Positions 38,301 to 42,046 of a DNA stretch of 42,046 nt are shown piece after piece (within the stretch, counting starts at the first letter, position 1; each line of letters starts with the position of its first letter). The notes below the pieces were generated by a model. The model saw only the letters and a list, made by a program, of their open reading frames with translations, did no database searches and was not told the origin of the DNA. The DNA comes from an uncultured Roseburia sp. (GTDB lineage Bacteria > Bacillota > Clostridia > Lachnospirales > Lachnospiraceae), in assembly GCA_947642555.1 (NCBI GenBank), contig CANRSX010000040.1:1-42046 (forward strand), in the 5' to 3' direction. The position numbers were made by a program, and so were the translations under genes.

Positions 38301-40915
38301 ACCCCCGTCCTCTCCCGGCTGCTGTCCGCCAGACTGCGCACGCGAAGCCGGCCCAGCAGGTCTTCGCAGTCGCGGAATGCACCGTTTCGGATATCGCTTT
38401 TTTCGATCCGCACCACAGCCGCATCCGGCCCGGTCAGATGAAAATAATTGTCTGAAAAGATCACGTCGGCATCCGCAAAGTCAAGTTCTACAAATGGCGC
38501 AAAGCAGTCCGTCGTAAGGCGAAGCACAAACGCCTCTCCCGTCTCCTCCGCCGTCACCTGAATCCGCGGCTGCGAAAGCGCCAGATATTTGTACGGAAGA
38601 AAGGTTTCCACACTCTGTGATACCGTCCCGTCGGCAAACACGACGCGGCTCTCCAGAAACACCTGCTCCTCCCACTCCGACGGGGCGGGCGGCTTTACAC
38701 AGGCCGCCCGGGGCAGGGGCTCTGCCGGCCGCAGATCGGAAAGCTCCAGCGTCAGCGCCTGATCCGTGACAAGCCCTTCTGTCGTCCCGGATCCGCTGAC
38801 GCTTCCCAGCACCTTAAGATCCATGGTTTTTAACGAGATCTCCGCTGTCCAGGACTGCTTTGTCATGGTCTCGTTTTCCACATACAGCTTCGCATACTTT
38901 TGCTCCACAACCAGGCTTGCGGCCGCAGGCGCAAAGAAACGCCTTGCCATATAGTGAAGCGCCTTCCAGCGCCCGAAATAATCGACGGACGACCAGGACG
39001 CCACCGGCCAGTTGTCGTTTAACTGCCAGTAGAGCGCTCCCATACACCTGCCGCGGTGACGTCTCCAGTGCTCAACCCCGTACTGGATCGCCATCCCCTG
39101 GAGCACCTGGCTCACATACAAAAGGCTGTCAAAATCCGCGGGGTAGCGGAAATTTTCTGACAGATAATACAGAATCTTCCCGTTGGCCGCGTCGTTCTTC
39201 TGATGGCTCTCCATGACGCGCGAAAAAATATTCCGGTCTTCCCGGCGCGTGAAAGTCTCCACGGTCTTTAAGGACGGGAAGGACTGAAAACCGAATTCCG
39301 AGCAGAAGCGGAAATAGTACTTCCGGTAATCCGTAAACGGCTTCTGCCCGTGCCAAACGCTCCAGTAATGGACATCCCCGTCATGTTCGTTATCCGGATC
39401 CGCAAAGCATCCGCCCGAGGACGGCGAGGACGGCCAGTAAAAGGTGTCCGGGTCGTGCTCCGCCACCACACGCGGCAGCACGTGTTCGAACATACGGATA
39501 TAATCCGCTTTCAGATACGGGCTCTCCTTTTGAAAATCCGACCAGTTTACCCACGCTGATTCCAGCTCGTTGTTGCCGCACCAGAGACCAAGCGCCGGAT
39601 GATGCCGGAGCCGTTTCACATTGTCGGCAGCCTCGCGGCTGATATTTTCCATAAATTCGTCGGTCGCATCGTAGACATTGCACGCAAACATCAGGTCCTG
39701 CCACACGATCAGTCCCTTTCTGTCACAGATCTCGTAAAATTCGTCCGACGGATAGTAGCCGCCGCCCCAGACGCGGATACAGTTAAAATGCGCGCGCCTC
39801 GCCGATTCGAGCAGATCCTCCTGCCGCTTTGCCGTGATCCGCGGATAAATGGCGTCCTCCGGGATGTAGCTGGCCCCCATGGCAAAGATGCGGACGCCGT
39901 TTACCTCAAACGCAAATTCCCGTCCCCACACATCCTCATTGCGGCTGACGGTGAGCGTCCGCAGACCGACGGTTTTCACCTGCGTCTCCGCGATCTCTCC
40001 CTCCGGGGTATAAAGCGTGACAGTCAAACGGTAAAGCGGCTGCTCTCCGTAACCGTTCGGCCACCAGAGCTTCGGATCCGCAATGTCAAGCACGCTCTCC
40101 CACTCCGCGGCGTCCTGCAATACAATCCGCCCCGCATCGTCCGCATCACGGCGGTCCCTCCGCCCTCTGGCTGCACACACGCCGGTCTGCGCCCGCGCCG
40201 CTGCCTGTCCGGTTTCCATATCGGTCAGAACCGCCCCGATCATCTGTCCTTCCCGGCCCGCCGCATCGCCGGCAAACGAAACCCCGATATGCAGCTTCAC
40301 CCGCCCGCTTTCATGCTCCTGATGCAGTCTCACATCGCCGATTCTCCTGCCGGTATGTCCCTCCAGGTAAATATCCCGGAAAATCCCGGCATCCGGGAGC
40401 TGGGGCCCCCAGTCCCATCCGAACATGGAATGCGCCTTTCGCAGCAGATGATTCCCCTGTATCGCCCCGGCGGTCGCATAGCGGATGCGCCTCCCCTCGC
40501 GGTACTCATAGGTATTCATATAGTACAGCGTGGAGCAAAACCGGATCTCGATCCGGTTTTTGCCGGGATTCAGATATTCTTTTACCGGAATCCGCCAGGT
40601 CCGATGCATATTATTGGCAAAAAAGATCTTCTCCCCGTTCAGCCGGATTTCCGCTAAGGTGTCAAGCCCCTCGCACACCAGCTCCACGGTTTCTTCCCCG
40701 AGCAGCTCCTTTTCACCGTCAAATTCCCGCCAGAAGATGTAATCCTTCCAGAACAGGTCGCGCACCTCATACTCGTTCATCCGGTCATACGGATCCGGAA
40801 TTGCCTGCGCGTCAAGCAGCGCCGCGATCACGGATCCCGGAACCTTTGCCTGGTATTCCTCTGTCCCGCCCTGCTGCCGCAGGATCCATACCCCGTTCAG
40901 ATTCAATTGTCTCAT
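38297..40915 (-). CDS. Beta-mannosidase, glycoside hydrolase family 2
   Basis: An 872-residue GH2 enzyme without a signal sequence, so cytoplasmic. The sugar-binding domain is N-terminal, with FGWDWGPQLPDAGIFRDI at about 165-182, a hallmark of beta-mannosidases. The TIM barrel carries VWGGGYYPSDEFYE, the acid/base E450 in WCGNNELESAW and the nucleophile E540 in CSEFGFQSFPS. It releases mannose from the non-reducing end of oligosaccharides. The ATG at 40915 has GGAGGAAGAC upstream. It is translationally coupled to the GH5 gene. Residues about 245-262 (ARGRRDRRDADDAGR) look like an unusual charged loop. Confidence 0.94.
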   Translation of the reverse strand: MRQLNLNGVWILRQQGGTEEYQAKVPGSVIAALLDAQAIPDPYDRMNEYEVRDLFWKDYIFWREFDGEKELLGEETVELVCEGLDTLAEIRLNGEKIFFANNMHRTWRIPVKEYLNPGKNRIEIRFCSTLYYMNTYEYREGRRIRYATAGAIQGNHLLRKAHSMFGWDWGPQLPDAGIFRDIYLEGHTGRRIGDVRLHQEHESGRVKLHIGVSFAGDAAGREGQMIGAVLTDMETGQAAARAQTGVCAARGRRDRRDADDAGRIVLQDAAEWESVLDIADPKLWWPNGYGEQPLYRLTVTLYTPEGEIAETQVKTVGLRTLTVSRNEDVWGREFAFEVNGVRIFAMGASYIPEDAIYPRITAKRQEDLLESARRAHFNCIRVWGGGYYPSDEFYEICDRKGLIVWQDLMFACNVYDATDEFMENISREAADNVKRLRHHPALGLWCGNNELESAWVNWSDFQKESPYLKADYIRMFEHVLPRVVAEHDPDTFYWPSSPSSGGCFADPDNEHDGDVHYWSVWHGQKPFTDYRKYYFRFCSEFGFQSFPSLKTVETFTRREDRNIFSRVMESHQKNDAANGKILYYLSENFRYPADFDSLLYVSQVLQGMAIQYGVEHWRRHRGRCMGALYWQLNDNWPVASWSSVDYFGRWKALHYMARRFFAPAAASLVVEQKYAKLYVENETMTKQSWTAEISLKTMDLKVLGSVSGSGTTEGLVTDQALTLELSDLRPAEPLPRAACVKPPAPSEWEEQVFLESRVVFADGTVSQSVETFLPYKYLALSQPRIQVTAEETGEAFVLRLTTDCFAPFVELDFADADVIFSDNYFHLTGPDAAVVRIEKSDIRNGAFRDCEDLLGRLRVRSLADSSRERTGV

Positions 40916-40934
40916 ATGTCTTCCTCCGTTTTGT

Positions 40935-41009
40935 TCATTCCAGGAAATCTTCTCTCATCGGTGTAAAAAAATCCACCAGAACGCCGCTTTCCAGACATTC
41001 GCAGCCATG
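40935..41009 (-). pseudogene. C-terminal fragment of a cupin gene
   Basis: The minus strand reads HGCECLESGVLVDFFTPMR and then EDFLE before TGA. This is the typical C-terminus of small single-domain cupins, which end HGCxCLExGxLLDVFTPMREDFL. Upstream of HGC the frame has unrelated residues (KKRPFD) and soon a stop codon, and a hairpin lies there, so the rest of the gene is gone. It stops 19 nt before the GH2 start. No function is expected. Confidence 0.75.
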
Positions 41010-41015
41010 ATCGAA

Positions 41016-41038
41016 GGGGCGCTTTTTCGCAGCGCCCC
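41016..41038. terminator. GC-rich hairpin at the accessory boundary
   Basis: GGGGCGCT (41016-41023) pairs with AGCGCCCC (41031-41038), loop TTTTCGC. A terminator-like stem, but with only a short T-run on the minus strand (TTC) and a T-rich stretch 9 nt away on the plus strand. It separates the cupin fragment from the DNA to its right. Confidence 0.5.
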
Positions 41039-41051
41039 CTGTATCCTGTTT

Positions 41052-41164
41052 TTATTTTCCGCACCCCGGGTCGAATTCCGGATTACATGCGTAGAAATTC
41101 CTGCTGTCAAGCTCTTCCTGCACGAGACGCAGGCCCTCACCGAAACGGGAGGATTGAAGTAAAT
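41052..41164 (-). other. Short open frame of unknown origin downstream of the toxin
   Basis: The minus strand frame ending TAA at 41052 reads QSSRFGEGLRLVQEELDSR followed by NFYACNPEFDPGCGK, a protein-like composition unlike non-coding DNA. It has no start codon of its own and runs back into the toxin gene in another frame. I do not recognise the family. It may be the tail of a gene cut off by insertion of the neighbouring element. Confidence 0.3.
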
Positions 41165-41506
41165 CTATCTGTTGATTTTCTGCATCTTCTTGATAATGGA
41201 CTGCCAATACATGCGGTCTTTCAGGACCCGGATTACCGTAATCGTGGAATCCTCCACAACAAAGAAGATTAAATATGTACTGTAAGGCTTGAAATAAATG
41301 CTCAATCCCTCAATCACATATCCCGTAGCTTCATAGCCTTTGGGAAAGGAATCCAGTTCCCTGATTGCCTTCTTTATCTTCTTTGAAAAGTTTTCTGCAT
41401 ATTCACGATATTTGAAAGTGTCGAGAATATACTTTTTGGTTGATTTAATATCCAGGAGAGCATCTTTGGAAATCACAATTTTGTATTTTTTAGGTTTATC
41501 CGGCAT
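41165..41506 (-). CDS. RelE/ParE-family toxin
   Basis: A 113-residue toxin of the RelE/ParE superfamily. Recognisable parts are KYKIVISKDALLDIKSTKKYI at the start, FPKGYEATGYVI in the middle, and the final strands STYLIFFVVEDSTITVIRVLKDR. These match ParE/RelE rather than other toxin folds, but whether the target is gyrase or mRNA cannot be told. The ATG at 41506 overlaps the antitoxin stop by one base (TAATG). Base composition is more AT-rich than the core genes, in line with mobile origin. Confidence 0.88.
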   Translation of the reverse strand: MPDKPKKYKIVISKDALLDIKSTKKYILDTFKYREYAENFSKKIKKAIRELDSFPKGYEATGYVIEGLSIYFKPYSTYLIFFVVEDSTITVIRVLKDRMYWQSIIKKMQKINR

Positions 41507-41676
41507 TATATTTTGTCAATTTCCTCCCATGCTTCATCAATCGTATAAACATCACCTTTTTTCAGACTTTCTATTCCCTTGGAGAGCTCGTCATATAATG
41601 CGCCTATGGCTGCTTTTTCGGAATATTCAGTTTTTAGGATTTCCTGATTTCTGATTGTCTGTGCTGCAGGTGCCAT
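41506..41676 (-). CDS. Antitoxin partner of the RelE/ParE toxin
   Basis: A 56-residue protein directly before the toxin. It has a predicted helix with AIGALYDELSKGIESLKKGD and the C-terminal YTIDEAWEEIDKI, which resembles the toxin-wrapping tail of such antitoxins. The ATG at 41676 is preferred, with AAGGGAAG eight bases upstream, over a TTG at 41694. Position and overlap define it as an antitoxin; sequence alone is short. It may bind the inverted repeat in its own promoter. Confidence 0.8.
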   Translation of the reverse strand: MAPAAQTIRNQEILKTEYSEKAAIGALYDELSKGIESLKKGDVYTIDEAWEEIDKI

Positions 41677-41705
41677 AGTATCACTTCCCTTCAACTTTTT
41701 TCTTT

Positions 41706-41735
41706 ATTATACGGTATTTCGTATTGGCTTATCAA
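41706..41735 (-). promoter_or_regulatory. Toxin-antitoxin promoter with operator-like repeat
   Basis: On the minus strand TTGATA (41730-41735) and TATAAT (41706-41711) are 18 nt apart. The inverted repeat ATACG (41709-41713)/CGTAT (41720-41724) overlaps the -10 and spacer, a good position for autorepression. Confidence 0.7.
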
Positions 41736-41744
41736 CAGATTTTA

Positions 41745-42046
41745 TTAAATTTTCCAGGTGATTTCAATGTTTCCGTCTGCAATCCGAATGACCTTGATAA
41801 GCGTATCAACTACCGCCTGTCTGTCCTCGAAAGAAAGCGTTTCCCATATTTTTACATGATTGGTGATCTGCTTTAATCTGCCCTCCGTGTCTGTGACATT
41901 TGCCGTGACGATTTCCTCCTGCAAGGCTTTCCGCTCTGCGTCCAGTTCCGATACTTTTTCGTCTATGTACTTCATCAGAACGCCGCCTGCTCCGGACACT
42001 TTGGAGAGAAGTTCTTCGATTTCTTCCTCAATCTGTGTCAGACGGA
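41745..42046 (-). CDS. Serine recombinase C-terminus, partial at right edge
   Basis: Only the last 100 residues are in the window; the gene continues to the right. The visible part is a coiled coil (IEEEIEELL, then VLMKYIDEKVSELDAERKAL) followed by WETLSFEDRQAVVDTLIKVIRI and ending EITWKI. This is the C-terminal end of large serine recombinases of integrative elements. The catalytic serine domain is outside the window, so integrity cannot be judged. The GTG at 41999 is not the true start. It points to an integrative element occupying the DNA to the right. Confidence 0.85.
   Translation of the reverse strand, partial: RLTQIEEEIEELLSKVSGAGGVLMKYIDEKVSELDAERKALQEEIVTANVTDTEGRLKQITNHVKIWETLSFEDRQAVVDTLIKVIRIADGNIEITWKI

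Noticed and set aside
39599..40657. 352-codon plus-strand frame opposite the GH2 gene
   Set aside because: Shadow of the beta-mannosidase gene, which has complete catalytic motifs.
1..42046. tRNA, rRNA and riboswitch genes
   Set aside because: I noticed no cloverleaf, ribosomal or known riboswitch core in the intergenic gaps; a covariance-model search could still find small RNAs.

Overview
The window looks like chromosomal DNA of a gut-type anaerobic Firmicute, most likely Lachnospiraceae. The evidence is the conserved gene run bactofilin-pyrH-frr-uppS-cdsA-dxr-rseP-ispG-polC, a PolC-type replicase, DUF815, DUF5050 and DUF1538/PII genes, and strong AGGAGG-type ribosome binding sites. Base composition is GC-rich by eye, with AT-rich islands at the Nudix gene (about 8.96-9.50 kb), the gap at 33.0-33.1 kb and the right end. 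Placement below family level is not attempted.

Left part (1-10.6 kb): a type I-C CRISPR-Cas locus read leftward, cas3-cas5c-cas8c(+internal cas11c)-cas7-cas4-cas1-cas2, followed by a leader and an array of 12 identical 33-nt repeats that runs off the left edge. Upstream of cas3, on the same strand and with gaps of only 20-28 nt, lie a Nudix hydrolase, a Uma2-type nuclease-fold protein and a solitary CheW. A good promoter sits before cheW, so the adaptive immunity genes may be read at least partly from it.

Middle (10.7-20.2 kb): a PHP phosphoesterase with its own promoter faces a leftward operon pheA-DUF815 ATPase-ppx/gppA-ppk1-HAD phosphatase, which combines phenylalanine synthesis and polyphosphate metabolism. 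A DUF5050 propeller-like protein is divergent from pheA. It is followed by a 14-codon remnant of a Uma2 gene and a shared terminator.

Core block (20.2-33.0 kb): leftward housekeeping genes for replication (polC), isoprenoid synthesis (ispG, dxr, uppS), phospholipid synthesis (cdsA), regulated proteolysis (rseP), ribosome recycling (frr) and UMP kinase (pyrH), with a bactofilin and a membrane-anchored polysaccharide deacetylase at the upstream end. Small repeats and a palindrome are embedded in this block.

Right part (33-42 kb): a short Na/Pi-type transporter, a rightward pair encoding a duplicated DUF1538 membrane protein and a tandem PII-like protein, an unknown 156-aa protein, a GH5-GH2 glycoside hydrolase pair, and then a boundary of accessory DNA. 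That boundary holds a cupin C-terminal fragment, a hairpin, a RelE/ParE-type toxin-antitoxin pair with an operator-like promoter, and the C-terminus of a serine recombinase running off the right edge. The least explained functional module is the DUF1538-tandem PII pair. The most interesting coding detail in the CRISPR locus is the internal Cas11c start.
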